Shown piece after piece: positions 33,385 through 41,996 of a stretch of DNA of 64,000 nt. The stretch's first letter is position 1; each line of letters begins with the position of its first letter. The stretch is from Pseudomonas fluorescens (lineage in GTDB: Bacteria > Pseudomonadota > Gammaproteobacteria > Pseudomonadales > Pseudomonadaceae): positions 6,074,501 to 6,138,500 of the forward strand of contig NZ_CP012830.1 in assembly GCF_001307155.1 (NCBI RefSeq), given 5' to 3'. The notes under the pieces are model-generated. The model did not search any database, was not told the origin of the DNA, and saw nothing but the letters and a program-made list of their open reading frames with translations. A program made the position numbers and the translations under genes.

Positions 33385-34104
33385 TTGATAACGACCCGAC
33401 GCATGGCCACGCTTAAAGCCTGGGGCGCCCACGGTTTTACCGCAACCGGCGTGGTGACCGCCTTCCTGGCGACCCTCGCCTTGTTCGATAACCAGCCCAG
33501 AGCCTGTCTGCTGTGGCTGGGTGTGGCGCTGATCGTCGACGGTGTGGACGGCGCGCTGGCGCGCAAGGTCAATGTCCAAACGGTACTGCCGCATCTCGAC
33601 GGCTCCATACTGGATCTGGTCATCGACTACCTGACCTACGTGTTCATCCCGGCCCTGTTCATCTACCGTTACATCGACTTGCCAGCCTATACCCCGCTGC
33701 TGACCACCTCGGTGATCCTGGTCTCGTCGCTCTATTGCTTCTGCAACGTCAACATGAAGAGCAAGGACAACTACTTCCAGGGTTTCCCCGCTGCGTGGAA
33801 CGTCGTCACCCTGTGCCTCTACATCATTGCGCCAACACCCTGGCTGACGCTGCTCACCATCATTGGCCTGGCGCTGTTGACGGTGACCCGGATGAAGTTC
33901 CTGCACCCGTTTCGCGTGCGGCGGTTCATGCCGATCAACATTGCCGTGACGTCCATCTGGTTGCTCTGCAGCCTGTCACTGGTCCTCAACCATCCGACCG
34001 CCAACCCTTGGGTCATGGGGCTGTGGCTGGCGATGTCAGCTTACTTCCTGGGGATCTGCATCTGCCGCTCGGCCGCTGACTGGCTTGAGCGCAGTCATCA
34101 TTAA
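33385..34104 (+). CDS. pcs: Phosphatidylcholine synthase
   Basis: This inner-membrane CDP-alcohol phosphatidyltransferase makes phosphatidylcholine directly from CDP-diacylglycerol and choline. The catalytic motif is visible as DGVDGALARK ... LDGSILDLVIDY, the Pcs variant of DG-AR-G-D-D. About eight hydrophobic segments and the block MKFLHPFRVRRFMPINIAVT are family-typical. A TTG start at 33385 with GGAGA 8 bp upstream gives 239 residues; ATG at 33403 gives 233. The frame is open to 33325. It lies just beyond the MITE-like element, which may supply or displace its promoter. Confidence 0.9.
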   Translation: MITTRRMATLKAWGAHGFTATGVVTAFLATLALFDNQPRACLLWLGVALIVDGVDGALARKVNVQTVLPHLDGSILDLVIDYLTYVFIPALFIYRYIDLPAYTPLLTTSVILVSSLYCFCNVNMKSKDNYFQGFPAAWNVVTLCLYIIAPTPWLTLLTIIGLALLTVTRMKFLHPFRVRRFMPINIAVTSIWLLCSLSLVLNHPTANPWVMGLWLAMSAYFLGICICRSAADWLERSHH

Positions 34105-34115
34105 TGGAGGCATGA

Positions 34116-34517
34116 ATGCCTATCCATATCGTGCAATTAGGCACGCCCCGTACACCCCATGAAGGGCTGCGCCTGGGCACTGTCCGCCGCCCACCGCGCG
34201 GCGTTCCGAAAGCCGAATTCGCCAGCCGCGACTTCTACGACACCTGGCTCCCCGCCCTGTCGCCCAGCGCGGAGCTGGTAACAGAAGCCAAAGCCGCGGA
34301 AGACGAAAAAGACTGGGAAGCCTTTCGACGTAAATTCAAGGCCGAAATGAACCACCCTGCCCCCAGCCAACTGCTGGATCTGTTGGCCGCCCTGTCTCAT
34401 CAAACGTCACTGGCCATCGGCTGCTACTGCAAGGAAGAACGCCACTGCCATCGCTCGGTGTTGCGGGAGTTGTTGATTGCTCGCGGGGCGGTGGTTGTGG
34501 CGGCTCAAGAGGTGTAA
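34116..34517 (+). CDS. DUF488 family protein
   Basis: This 133-residue DUF488 protein has LRLGTVRRPPRGVPK at the N-terminus and the conserved Cys-rich motif IGCYCKEERHCHRSVLRELL near the C-terminus. Function is unknown; the cysteines and histidines may bind a metal or DNA. It starts 11 bp after pcs with GGAGG as ribosome binding site and is probably co-transcribed. Confidence 0.88.
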   Translation: MPIHIVQLGTPRTPHEGLRLGTVRRPPRGVPKAEFASRDFYDTWLPALSPSAELVTEAKAAEDEKDWEAFRRKFKAEMNHPAPSQLLDLLAALSHQTSLAIGCYCKEERHCHRSVLRELLIARGAVVVAAQEV

Positions 34518-34590
34518 CGGGTGTTGGATATCAGAAGCTGACAACACAGAAAAACTGTACTGTTAGCGATAATAAATCTGAGCATCAACC

Positions 34591-34992
34591 ATGAATAAAT
34601 ATCTATCCATTTCTATTTTAGTCGGAACCATGATGGCTGCTCATCCAGCCATGGCTGCAGATATTGCGCCTGCCGCAAAAGAGACAGAAACATTGCAGAG
34701 GATTGCCGTAAATGGAACTAACCGTGAGTTGGGTATGGGGATCTCGGAGTTTCCGCCCAATGCAGAAAAACCGCGTCACCGGGCTATCGGACCGGAGATT
34801 GTGTATGTCATCCAAGGAGAAATAATCGTTCTTATTGATGGGCGGCCGGCGAAAACCGTTCGCGCAGGCGAAAGCTATCAACTTGCAGCGAAAGACGTTC
34901 ATACAACCAAAGCTGGCCCATCCGGGGCAAAAACAATTGCTTCCTGGGTGACCATCCCAGGCAAACAGTTCAACATCTACACCAAAGAATAG
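34591..34992 (+). CDS. Periplasmic cupin-domain protein
   Basis: This 133-residue protein has a signal peptide (MNKYLSISILVGTMMAAHPAMA) and a single cupin fold (KPRHRAIGPEIVYVIQGEIIV ... VRAGESYQLAAKDVH). It keeps a metal-binding-like His and Glu in RHRAIGPEIVY. Codon use is more AT-rich than its neighbours, which may indicate acquisition. Enzymatic role unknown. Alone on its transcript by appearance. Confidence 0.8.
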   Translation: MNKYLSISILVGTMMAAHPAMAADIAPAAKETETLQRIAVNGTNRELGMGISEFPPNAEKPRHRAIGPEIVYVIQGEIIVLIDGRPAKTVRAGESYQLAAKDVHTTKAGPSGAKTIASWVTIPGKQFNIYTKE

Positions 34993-35232
34993 GACATTGT
35001 TTATTTATCGAAATCGAACCTTTTTTAATCATGGCTGGTTGCGAATAACCCATTAGGTTTTTCTGACCGCACAATGAGAGCCAGGACATCCCCACGCTAT
35101 GGACCGGTAGTTTGGGGGGAACAGCGCGCCGGCTTGCGAGAACCAGGACGACGGCAAGCGATACGCTACACTTCCCTAGCTCTGCCGCGGCACCTGAGGT
35201 ACCAAACCTGTCTCCTGATCTGGAGGTATCCA

Positions 35233-36264
35233 ATGAGCGCTAGCACCGAACTCACTTCCTTCACCGGCTGGGCCGCAACGGCGGCCGGCGCTCCACTGGA
35301 GCGCTACAGCTACGATCCCGGTCCATTGGGGGAAGAGGAGGTAGAAGTCGCCGTGGAGTATTGCGGCGTCTGCCACTCCGACCAGTCGCTGATCGATAAC
35401 GAATGGGGCATCAGCCAGTATCCCTTCATCCCCGGCCACGAGGTGGTCGGCAGTATCGTGCGAGTCGGCACACAGGTACGCGGTCTCGAGGTGGGGCAAC
35501 GGGTGGGCATTGGTTGGTACAAGGGCAGTTGCATGCATTGCTCCTCGTGTATCGGAGGCTCCCATCATCTGTGCGGCACCGTCCAACCCACCATAGTAGG
35601 CAGCAACGGCGGCTTCGCCGACCGTCTGCGTTCGCACTGGGCCTGGGCTCTTCCAATACCGAGCGGACTCGACCCGGCCATGGCGGGCCCGCTATTCTGC
35701 GCCGGCTCGACGGTGTTCAACCCGCTGGTGGAATTCGACGTCAAGCCCACTGACCGGGTCGGCGTGGTGGGCATCGGCGGCCTCGGTCATCTGGCACTGC
35801 GCTTCCTCAACGCCTGGGGCTGCGAAGTCACGGCCTTTACCTCGTCGTTGAGCAAGCAGGACGAAGCCAGGCGCCTGGGCGCGCACAACGTAGTCGCCTC
35901 GACCGACAGTAACGCGCTGAAGTCCATCGCCGGTACTTTGGATTTCCTGCTGGTCACCGCCAACGCCGACCTCGACTGGCCAGCCATGCTCGGAACCCTG
36001 CGCGGCAAGGGCCGCCTGCATTTTGTTGGCGCCGTGCCTGGCGCGATTCCAGTGCACGTGTTCAATCTGCTTCCCCAACAAAAGAGCCTGTCCGCCTCGC
36101 CGGTCGGCTCGCCCAGCACCACAGCGACCATGCTGGAATTCTGCGTACGCCATCAGATCCTGCCGCAGGTCGAGCACTTCCCCATGAGCCGGGTCAACGA
36201 AGCCATCGATCACCTGCGCAGTGGCAAGGCACGCTACCGCATCGTACTGGATGCCAGTAAATGA
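35233..36264 (+). CDS. Zinc-dependent NAD(P) alcohol dehydrogenase (YahK/cinnamyl-alcohol dehydrogenase type)
   Basis: This 343-residue medium-chain dehydrogenase carries the catalytic zinc site CGVCHSDQSL ... GHEVVGSI, a structural zinc cluster (SCMHCSSCIGGSHHLC) and the Rossmann motif VGIGGLGHLALRF. The resemblance is to YahK/Adh broad-substrate aldehyde reductases. The start at 35233 has TGGAGG upstream; the open frame extends to 35074 without support. A clear hairpin terminator follows. Confidence 0.92.
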   Translation: MSASTELTSFTGWAATAAGAPLERYSYDPGPLGEEEVEVAVEYCGVCHSDQSLIDNEWGISQYPFIPGHEVVGSIVRVGTQVRGLEVGQRVGIGWYKGSCMHCSSCIGGSHHLCGTVQPTIVGSNGGFADRLRSHWAWALPIPSGLDPAMAGPLFCAGSTVFNPLVEFDVKPTDRVGVVGIGGLGHLALRFLNAWGCEVTAFTSSLSKQDEARRLGAHNVVASTDSNALKSIAGTLDFLLVTANADLDWPAMLGTLRGKGRLHFVGAVPGAIPVHVFNLLPQQKSLSASPVGSPSTTATMLEFCVRHQILPQVEHFPMSRVNEAIDHLRSGKARYRIVLDASK

Positions 36265-36328
36265 CTGAATGGCGCGTCGGGTGACGCCCGTACGAGCCTT
36301 TAAACTGCGCTCCCCCCTTCACTGGCTT

Positions 36329-36357
36329 AAACGGAGAAGGCACCGACTTCTCCGTTT
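36329..36357 (+). terminator. Terminator-like hairpin after the alcohol dehydrogenase
   Basis: A perfect 11-bp stem AAACGGAGAAG / CTTCTCCGTTT with the 7-nt loop GCACCGA. Marks the left edge of the accessory island. Confidence 0.7.
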
Positions 36358-36646
36358 GCCTCGCACGATTCGTCAATGGATGGTTTGGGATCATCGAGAA
36401 ACTTCGGGGGGAGCAAAAAACTAAAGGGGGGGAAGCTATGGGTTAAGACGCCTTTTGTCTCGCGAGAGACATCCGCTTTGGGCCGGTTACATCCCCTCGC
36501 GACAGGCAGCAATCGGCCATTAGTTGCCCCCCTAAAGCGCAGATATCGGCCAGGAGCAGACATTCGAACCGCTGACCAATACACTGCCGCGACAATCGTA
36601 CTCAAAAAATTTTGTGCAAATGTTCACACAAGAAGAAGGGTTTCAA
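36358..36646. repeat. Non-coding island edge with repeat copy
   Basis: No gene is supported. It holds a GTCTCGCGAGAGAC palindrome (about 36459) and the first of three copies of a 19-bp repeat, CGACAGGCAGCAATCGGCC (36500-36518). The G-run GGGGGGAAG near 36425 and an AT-rich tail before 36647 are also seen. Confidence 0.55.
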
Positions 36647-37057
36647 ATGAGTCTTGATCTGTGCCTGGAAGCGGATAGTACACTCACAGCCCCGATACTG
36701 GGGAAAGCCTTAAACAATGCTGGTGCCTGGGAAATCATCGTTGCTGGCGACAGATTGGAAGCTACCTTTATCTCGGGACTAACGTTGAGTACCGATGGCG
36801 TAACCACGGACTCTAGGATTTATGCTGAGAATACGAAGGGCATCGACTTCCGTGTTGCTATGCGTTGTAGCATCAGAATCAAAGGCCCCGAGCCGGAGGG
36901 GCAGTCTGCTATGGAAGATCTGGACAAAATAGCCCAATCCATCGCTCAGATGTGCTCGTCCCTCTTCCTGATAAGCTTCCAGCTCGAAGAAACATTGTAC
37001 TGGCGGGACGCAGCGGGGCTGCATCGTCCTGGATGCCAGAGCCTCCAAAAACAATGA
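36647..37057 (+). CDS. Hypothetical protein, possible immunity-type
   Basis: This 136-residue protein of no recognised family begins MSLDLCLEADSTLTAPILG. It alternates predicted strands and one helix (MEDLDKIAQSIAQMCSSLFLISFQLEETLYW), a pattern common in small polymorphic-toxin immunity proteins such as SitI3-like ones; this is a weak structural impression. The start at 36647 follows AAGAAGAAGGG. No toxin gene is adjacent. Base composition is lower in GC than the flanking core genes. Confidence 0.55.
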   Translation: MSLDLCLEADSTLTAPILGKALNNAGAWEIIVAGDRLEATFISGLTLSTDGVTTDSRIYAENTKGIDFRVAMRCSIRIKGPEPEGQSAMEDLDKIAQSIAQMCSSLFLISFQLEETLYWRDAAGLHRPGCQSLQKQ

Positions 37058-37245
37058 CGAATCTACCTGGACGCACTCTGTCTACTACTGGGCATTTGCT
37101 GCACATCTCAACGAAATGGCTATTAGCTGCTTTTCGCGATGGGCCGTTTTAGATCGGTTCCGGCCTGTCTCGACCGCAATAAAACGGTAAAAAAGCAGAT
37201 GCTTGAATATGAAGCAGTTAAATCCAGAATATTTACTAAAAGAAA

Positions 37246-37569
37246 ATGTACATGAAGAAGCTAAGTAATGATTTCAGTGGAGCACTCCGATCGTTTGCGT
37301 ACTTCATGGCAAGTGGAAGCCACTACATGCTTGAAAACGTGGAGTACCTCGACATTTATGGCTCTGAGCCGAGTGCAATTGAGATGGTCTTCGCGATATT
37401 CGCGAACGTAATAGAGATGGACAGTGAAGGCAAGGTGCTAAATTTCACCTACGCCCAAAGAAGAGCGACTGACTACTTAAGGTCATACTGCGACCCATCG
37501 TTCAAAGTAACGCCGCCTCTTGAAGACTGGGAAACTGAGCTCTATGGACCGCCCTCACTCGAACGCTAA
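37246..37569 (+). CDS. Hypothetical small acidic protein
   Basis: This 107-residue acidic protein begins MYMKKLSNDFSGALRSFAYFMASGSHY and ends EDWETELYGPPSLER, with no signal peptide or membrane segment. It is not firmly recognised; it may belong to a small uncharacterised family (DUF7677-like), low certainty. It follows the preceding hypothetical gene by 188 bp with AT-rich sequence between. Could be an orphan immunity protein. Confidence 0.55.
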   Translation: MYMKKLSNDFSGALRSFAYFMASGSHYMLENVEYLDIYGSEPSAIEMVFAIFANVIEMDSEGKVLNFTYAQRRATDYLRSYCDPSFKVTPPLEDWETELYGPPSLER

Positions 37570-37710
37570 GAAATGGCTTTAGCTCGCAGACACGAGGGAC
37601 CCGAAGCAGATGCCTGTGACTCTTTCTCCACCGAAACACAGGCACTTGAGCGATAACTCCTTGTATATGACAGCTAGTGGTCTAGCGCTTGGCTGAGCGG
37701 CCGTCGCTTC

Positions 37711-38814
37711 TTACTGTTCGCTTGTCAGATCACCTTGCAGTTCCCTGAGACCTGTCGGACTTGAATAGAGGTTTTCCAGAGCCAATGTCTCAGCCAGTTG
37801 CTGCGGCGAAAGCGCTTTCTCTTCCTTCTCAAGCTGCTTGCGCATGGGGTCTGCAATATCGCTCGGCAGCGTCTGTTTGAGCGCCACACGCAATAATCCG
37901 CAAGCCTTGAGCTTGTTACTTTTGATGCCCTGCCCATTATCGAGATGAATGGCGAGGGTAACTAGCGCCACAGCGTTTCCTTGAGTGGCCGCCTGCAACA
38001 ACCAACGATTCGCCAGTGGATAGTTCACTGGCACATCACCGCCACTACTGTAGAGGTAGCCGAGGACGAACTGTGCGTTGACCCGGCCCTGGTCGGCAGC
38101 GCGGGTATACCAATGCAATGCGGCGGGTAGGTCTTTTGGGGTGCCAGTGCCATGTAAAGTGGCTGCTCCCAACATTTCGAATGCAAGGCTATCGCCGGCA
38201 TTGGCCGCTTGGGTGAGCAATTTCACGGCGTGTTGAGGGTCTGCTGGAATCCCTTTACCAAAGAAATAGAGAGTACCTAGTAGCGTCAGAGCCTCGGCAT
38301 CGCCTTGAGCGCCTGCCTTGCTAGCCCAGTTGAAAGCCTGCTGGTCGTTTGCCTCAATTCCGTTACCTTTGTAATAAAGGGTAGCTAGTTGTCGTTGAGC
38401 TTTGGCATGACCTTGCTCTGCAGCCTTGCTGAACCATGTCGCAGCTTTGGCAACGTCCGTCGGCATATCTAGGCCCGCAATACTTGCAACACCCATATAA
38501 TACTGGGCGTCTGCGTTCCCGTGATAGGCCGACTCAGTTATCCACTGAAGACCCTTTGGTCGATCAACGTCGATACCTCGACCGTAATATTGAATGATGC
38601 CGAGCTTGTACTGCGCGACACGGTCCCCTTTTTCTGCTGCACGTAAGTACCAGTCTGCGGCTTTGCCAGGGTTGCGGCCAACTACCAGGCCCTCCTCATA
38701 GGCTGAGGCGATCAAGACAGTGAGGCTGTAAGGGCTTCGCCACAGGGTGACAACGAAAGAAACAAGAAGAAATGCCACGAGGCTGAGAAATAGAGCAACT
38801 AAGGACCGGCGCAA
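37711..38814 (-). CDS. Sel1-like repeat protein with N-terminal membrane anchor
   Basis: This 367-residue protein has an N-terminal hydrophobic segment (residues 5-27: LVALFLSLVAFLLVSFVVTL) and about seven Sel1-type TPR-like repeats (for example AAEKGDRVAQYKLGIIQYYG, AAEQGHAKAQRQLATLYYKG). It is probably a periplasmic or membrane-anchored scaffold for protein interactions. Sel1 proteins often accompany secreted effectors or envelope stress systems. No partner is obvious here; the neighbours are orphan small genes. Function inferred from repeats only. Confidence 0.85.
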   Translation of the reverse strand: MRRSLVALFLSLVAFLLVSFVVTLWRSPYSLTVLIASAYEEGLVVGRNPGKAADWYLRAAEKGDRVAQYKLGIIQYYGRGIDVDRPKGLQWITESAYHGNADAQYYMGVASIAGLDMPTDVAKAATWFSKAAEQGHAKAQRQLATLYYKGNGIEANDQQAFNWASKAGAQGDAEALTLLGTLYFFGKGIPADPQHAVKLLTQAANAGDSLAFEMLGAATLHGTGTPKDLPAALHWYTRAADQGRVNAQFVLGYLYSSGGDVPVNYPLANRWLLQAATQGNAVALVTLAIHLDNGQGIKSNKLKACGLLRVALKQTLPSDIADPMRKQLEKEEKALSPQQLAETLALENLYSSPTGLRELQGDLTSEQ

Positions 38815-38889
38815 TTTCGAATCCGTTCATGAATGGTGAGCGGGAAGTGTATCGATGCTTCTACGTACTGCCTATGAGTGCCCGCATCT

Positions 38890-38961
38890 GGCCGATTTCT
38901 GCCTGCCACAACCGGTTGAAACCGACCCAAAGCTGACGGTGGCGACAGGTAGAAATCGGCC
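38890..38961. repeat. Inverted repeat element, second copy of island repeat
   Basis: Perfect 11-bp arms GGCCGATTTCT (38890-38900) and AGAAATCGGCC (38951-38961) flank about 50 bp. The right side contains CGACAGGTAGAAATCGGCC (38943-38961), near-identical to copies at 36500 and 39326. Confidence 0.7.
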
Positions 38962-38973
38962 CTGAGCAGACAT

Positions 38974-39234
38974 TCAAGAGGGGACGTCATTGGGATAGCT
39001 ACGAAGCACCTCATAGGTCAACCCAGCCTCAAAATATGAGGCTCTCCATTCGAGAAATCCTGCATGTGGCTCGCACAGCAAGCGAACGATACATCCAGCC
39101 TCCCCCATTGAAATCTCTTCCACCTCGGCGATATCTCCAGGAGCCGCCTCCCGGGAGCTCAACCAATCAGAGAGCACTACCGTTGCTCGGTCAACATCGA
39201 TCAGCTTTATGATATTACCTTTGGAAAGTGTCAT
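38974..39234 (-). CDS. Hypothetical small protein
   Basis: This 86-residue protein (MTLSKGNIIKLIDVDRATVV ... LTYEVLRSYPNDVPS) is strand-rich, with a central segment GDIAEVEEISMGEAGCIVRLL suggesting an SH3-like barrel. The fold resembles small DUF4926-type proteins that often sit near toxins, but I cannot confirm a family. GGCGAGA precedes the ATG. It lies in the accessory island between two copies of the repeat. Confidence 0.5.
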   Translation of the reverse strand: MTLSKGNIIKLIDVDRATVVLSDWLSSREAAPGDIAEVEEISMGEAGCIVRLLCEPHAGFLEWRASYFEAGLTYEVLRSYPNDVPS

Positions 39235-39301
39235 GCCGTCTCGCCTAAACTTGTGCCGGTATCTGGTTTGTAAACCTGTTTGGAGATTTAAGGAAGGGCT
39301 G

Positions 39302-39349
39302 CTTTTGGCCGGATTCAGCCCTTCACGACAGGCAGAAATCGGCCAAAAG
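39302..39349. repeat. Inverted repeat, third copy of island repeat
   Basis: Arms CTTTTGGCCG (39302-39311) and CGGCCAAAAG (39340-39349) enclose the third copy of the 19-bp motif (CGACAGGCAGAAATCGGCC, 39326-39344). It lies 95 bp downstream of the ABC ATPase gene end. Confidence 0.7.
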
Positions 39350-39444
39350 GAGTCAGTCAGATGCGTCTAGGAAATTAGGGGCGTTTCACCTAGCCACCGG
39401 AGACCAAATGCCAGTTGGCTAGGGATGAAGGATCATATATGGCG

Positions 39445-41427
39445 CTATGTTGGCTCAATATCGTCAATTAGCCCTACAGGTAAGCCATTTTCTCCAGTAG
39501 AGCTGTAATGAGCCACGATGTACGTTTTATATCTGTTAACAAAAGTATCAGGCACATCGTTATCAACCAGTATAATTTGGCACGGTACTTCTTTCGCTTC
39601 AGCTCGATTGGCGACTGACAAAAGGTATTCGTACATATTCTGATACTTTAGCGGATCAGAAATTCCTTCGCGTGCATCATCAGCAGCATCTGTTTGATCT
39701 TGGTACTTCTGCTTAGTTGTTTTTCCTAAATACTTGCCAACGGTATCTATCATTAGAAGTCGAGGGTGGTTTACTTCCGAATCTATCGCAGATTCAAGAA
39801 TGCTAATTAGTAAGCCTACAGAAGCAATGGTCCTAAGACCTCCAGAAGTAATGTTGAGATATTCTCTATCCCTGATTACCGGTGCAAAGCTTCTGGCACT
39901 CACGCTGATGCCTTCCTGTCTTTTTATATTAACTTTTTTCAGGTAGCTTTTGAGGTAATCAGACAGCTCCGAAAGTATCTCTGCAACGCTCGGCGCGCTC
40001 TGCTTCAGCTCTGCCAGTCTCTCATCTAGCTGCCTAATGACGAGCAATACGTTTTCATATGCGTCGTGAATTTTTCGCTGCTGGTTGCGAACCTTAATAC
40101 TATTTACTAGATGATTCCGAGACTCTTGCCGGGATGCCAGCTCTCTAACCAAAGAATCTCGCTGAGTGAGATACGGTGTGACCATCGCCTCATTTTCAGT
40201 GTCGAGCATCTCTCTTGCTTTAATAATATCTGAACTAATCGCAGTATAGTCTTTGGATAGTTCTCGAGACTTGAAGGAAAGCTCATCTATAAGGATCTGT
40301 ATGCTCTTCTTCTTTTTCTGGATTGAACTTAGCTCGGCAGACAAAGAGCTTGCCTCAGAGGTTTGGAACGCCTCATCATTGGAAGCAACATTAATAGGTG
40401 TGTCGCAAATAGGACACGGATTGGCCGAATGGTTCACTTCGCCTATTCTTGACTGGGCATGCAAGATTCCATTAATCTTAGCAATATCATTTTCGTAGTC
40501 GTTTTTTAGGCGAGAATAGCTTTCTATTTGCGCTCTTGTTTTGCTTATCGATAAGGCAGTGGATTTTTCATTTAACGACAGCTCGTTGAATATTGCCTTT
40601 AGTTCTGAATGATTTGATGAGTTGGCTACCATCGTGCGGTTAAGTCGCTCCAGCTCGACCTGGAGACCTGCTATAACCTTGTCAATCTCATCGATAGCGT
40701 CGTCAATTGAGGTTCTGCTGTCGTAATCGGTTTCGCGAAGAAACTCCGAGACCGAATTGTATTTACTTAGAATAGCCTTGCTTTCTTTGGTACGCGAAGC
40801 GATCTCAACTTCAAGTTCAGCTATGCTCGAGTCCAATACGTTGAACATGTACTTTAGGACTTCGCGATTGCGCGTAGCAAATACAGGATTATTTAATTCC
40901 AGAAAGCTTTTGCTGCCCACGTCGTCCTGATTCACATATACATATTTAAAAATATTCCTAAAGCTTAATCGCTTTACATCAGAGTCAGCCTTTGAGGGGG
41001 AAACTTTTATTTTTACTTTTGGGAAGCCCAAGCTATCCAGTAAGAAATCTGAGAAGAACCCATCTGGCGCGTGGGGATCAGTGAATACAGGGGAATATTT
41101 CTTTGGAAAGAACTGCGAACATTTATCGACTTCGCACGGATAGACTTCGACATACTCTCTAGGTCTGTATATGTCGCGCTTAATGGTCATCTTTACGCCA
41201 TTGATTTCAAGCTCAAGCGCTGCATATTCAACCGAAGATTTAACCTCATCAGCTAGCTCGATATTACTAGCGCCGAGCAAATAGTTTATAAACTCAAGGA
41301 CACTTGATTTGCCTGTGTCTGAATCTCCATAAATTATATTGATGCCCGGATAAAATGGAATTGTGTAATTCTTACGGTAACCAATAAGGTTAAGACTAGC
41401 AATGCTTATATTAGGCTTCAATTTCAA
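39445..41427 (-). CDS. Rad50/SMC-like ABC ATPase of a three-component conflict system
   Basis: This 660-residue P-loop ATPase has Walker A GDSDTGKSS (34-42), long coiled coils (about 200-330 and 355-500) broken by a zinc-hook CPIC (338-341), an ABC signature-like TSGG (527-530) and Walker B RLLMID (556-561). After the Walker B Asp there is Thr (MIDTVGKYLG) where canonical ABC ATPases have the catalytic Glu. Such proteins sense DNA ends or foreign DNA in Lamassu (LmuB) and ABC-3C systems. It overlaps the middle gene by ATGA (41424-41427), with hydrolase first. Base composition is AT-richer than the core genome. Inferred role: sensor of an anti-phage or anti-plasmid system. Confidence 0.85.
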   Translation of the reverse strand: MKLKPNISIASLNLIGYRKNYTIPFYPGINIIYGDSDTGKSSVLEFINYLLGASNIELADEVKSSVEYAALELEINGVKMTIKRDIYRPREYVEVYPCEVDKCSQFFPKKYSPVFTDPHAPDGFFSDFLLDSLGFPKVKIKVSPSKADSDVKRLSFRNIFKYVYVNQDDVGSKSFLELNNPVFATRNREVLKYMFNVLDSSIAELEVEIASRTKESKAILSKYNSVSEFLRETDYDSRTSIDDAIDEIDKVIAGLQVELERLNRTMVANSSNHSELKAIFNELSLNEKSTALSISKTRAQIESYSRLKNDYENDIAKINGILHAQSRIGEVNHSANPCPICDTPINVASNDEAFQTSEASSLSAELSSIQKKKKSIQILIDELSFKSRELSKDYTAISSDIIKAREMLDTENEAMVTPYLTQRDSLVRELASRQESRNHLVNSIKVRNQQRKIHDAYENVLLVIRQLDERLAELKQSAPSVAEILSELSDYLKSYLKKVNIKRQEGISVSARSFAPVIRDREYLNITSGGLRTIASVGLLISILESAIDSEVNHPRLLMIDTVGKYLGKTTKQKYQDQTDAADDAREGISDPLKYQNMYEYLLSVANRAEAKEVPCQIILVDNDVPDTFVNRYKTYIVAHYSSTGENGLPVGLIDDIEPT

Positions 41428-41996
41428 ATCCCTTTGAAAATACTATTTAAGTAAGAGTTCAGCTTGTTGACAGACTGAGTCTGTAAAGAGGTTAGGCCTT
41501 CAGCAACGTCCAGAGTTGCCTTAAAGTAGCTTTTGTCATATTCGTTATCTTTGGATCTGCTAGGGGACTCCCCTGTACCGCCTGAGTTAAAATCGATCAG
41601 CTCCTCAGCAAACCTGATGCCGACTGGGCTGAGATAGTACTTAAGTGATTTGGGATCTGTGACGTTATCGCATTCAAGCATGCCACGAGCAGCCATATGC
41701 TTAAGCAGAAACTTCAGCTTTGACCGGTCAAACAAAACATCCACATTGCTAGAAAGGCTTTCTATCGTGAATACATACTGAGATTTTATTGGCAATAATT
41801 TCTTTCCAGCCAACGCTAGCATTGGATTTATTTTGGATGGATTTTTTACCAAGTACAAAAAAATCTGTAACTTGTCGAACTCAAGCACTGCATTGCCTTT
41901 AACTGAAAAGCTCAGCTTATAAAGAATCAGTGCAACAATTGAAAGATTAAGGGGGAAGTCATCATCAATTAATAGGTACGGAAGATTATGACTCAT
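41424..41996 (-). CDS. Middle component of ABC-3C/Lamassu-like system
   Basis: This 190-residue protein, without signal or membrane segment, has a winged-helix-like centre (DRSKLKFLLKHMAARGMLECDNVTDPKSLKYYLSPVGIRFAEEL, about 91-134) and a helical C-terminus. The position between effector-type hydrolase and SMC-like ATPase, with ATGA overlaps on both sides (41993-41996 and 41424-41427), is that of the LmuC or middle component in Lamassu and ABC-three-component systems. Homology to a specific middle-component family is not established from reading alone. Confidence 0.75.
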   Translation of the reverse strand: MSHNLPYLLIDDDFPLNLSIVALILYKLSFSVKGNAVLEFDKLQIFLYLVKNPSKINPMLALAGKKLLPIKSQYVFTIESLSSNVDVLFDRSKLKFLLKHMAARGMLECDNVTDPKSLKYYLSPVGIRFAEELIDFNSGGTGESPSRSKDNEYDKSYFKATLDVAEGLTSLQTQSVNKLNSYLNSIFKGI

